From JAWWPG01 sp038232255 (GTDB lineage: Bacteria > Actinomycetota > Actinomycetes > Propionibacteriales > Nocardioidaceae), in the NCBI GenBank assembly GCA_038232255.1, contig JBBSIF010000063.1, forward strand, positions 1 to 14,307: 14,307 bases of DNA, read 5' to 3'. The position numbers and the translations under genes were made by a program. This document shows, in pieces, positions 14,240 to 14,307 of this stretch. Below the pieces are notes generated by a model, which worked only from the letters and a program-made list of their open reading frames with translations, searched no databases and had not been told where the DNA came from. Position 1 is the stretch's first letter. The number at the start of each line of letters is the position of its first letter.

Positions 14240-14307
14240 GTGACGGACCATCCGGGCTTACCGCTGCCTCCCTTGGACGTGCTGGAGGACGACCACCGCC
14301 TCGCGGC
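14240..14307 (+). CDS. Start of an unidentified + strand gene (3' truncated by window edge)
   Basis: GTG 14240 opens a frame that runs to the window end, giving 22 residues beginning MTDHPGLPLPPLDVLEDDH. It lacks a clear Shine-Dalgarno sequence; a CAGAGT-like -10 a few bases upstream would fit a leaderless mRNA, which is common in actinobacteria. The peptide is too short to identify. In many actinobacteria mfd lies downstream of pth, and an N terminus of this kind (short leader, then an acidic LDVLEDD stretch) would not contradict Mfd, but this is only a guess from gene order. It might also be a false start. Confidence 0.35.
   Translation, partial: MTDHPGLPLPPLDVLEDDHRLA

Noticed and set aside
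1..14307. Insertion sequences, CRISPR arrays, tRNA or rRNA genes
   Set aside because: No transposase motifs, spaced direct repeats, tRNA cloverleaf signatures or rRNA sequence were seen by eye on either strand.

Overview
The window is very GC-rich and uses GTG and TTG starts freely. Neighbouring genes overlap by 1-4 bases (TGATG, GTGA, ATGA junctions). Gene families and style point to a high-GC actinobacterium (Actinomycetota); I cannot name a genus. The content is an almost complete Wzx/Wzy-type exopolysaccharide (EPS) locus with two sulfotransferases. It starts right after the 3' end of a peptidyl-tRNA hydrolase gene (pth).

Layout. 1-222: end of pth. 223-387: AT-richer leader with nested inverted repeats. 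388-5321 (+): four closely packed genes for a membrane sugar-phosphate transferase that starts the repeat unit on the lipid carrier, a PAPS-type sulfotransferase, an exported glycoside hydrolase of clan GH-A, and an aminoglycoside-phosphotransferase-fold kinase. 5213-6658 (-): a fused Wzz/tyrosine-kinase-like chain-length protein whose 3' end overlaps the kinase gene by 109 bp. 6659-6767: divergent intergenic region with an 18-bp near-palindrome. 6768-12660 (+): five genes joined by overlaps or a 1-base gap, for a Wzy-like polymerase, a Wzx-like flippase, two GT4 glycosyltransferases and a second sulfotransferase. 12666-12700: strong hairpin between convergent genes. 12704-13993 (-): secreted beta-propeller protein with a roughly 150-nt leader that can fold into three hairpins. 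14240-14307: the first codons of a further + strand gene.

How the parts fit (inference from families). The initiating transferase loads the first sugar phosphate on undecaprenyl phosphate. The two GT4 enzymes extend it. One or both sulfotransferases add sulfate, and the kinase-fold protein may add phosphate. The flippase exports the unit, the polymerase joins units, and the Wzz-like protein sets chain length. The exported hydrolase would trim or release polymer, as PslG does for Psl. The secreted propeller is a candidate polymer-binding or matrix protein. Only two sugar-extending glycosyltransferases are seen, so the repeat unit may be short or other transferases may be encoded elsewhere.

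The points most worth a second look are: the sulfated-EPS prediction for an actinobacterium, the chain-length protein whose P-loop has Arg in place of Lys and which lacks a tyrosine-rich tail, the unexplained kinase-fold protein, and the structured leaders before the first operon and the propeller gene. No mobile element, CRISPR array, tRNA or rRNA was seen.
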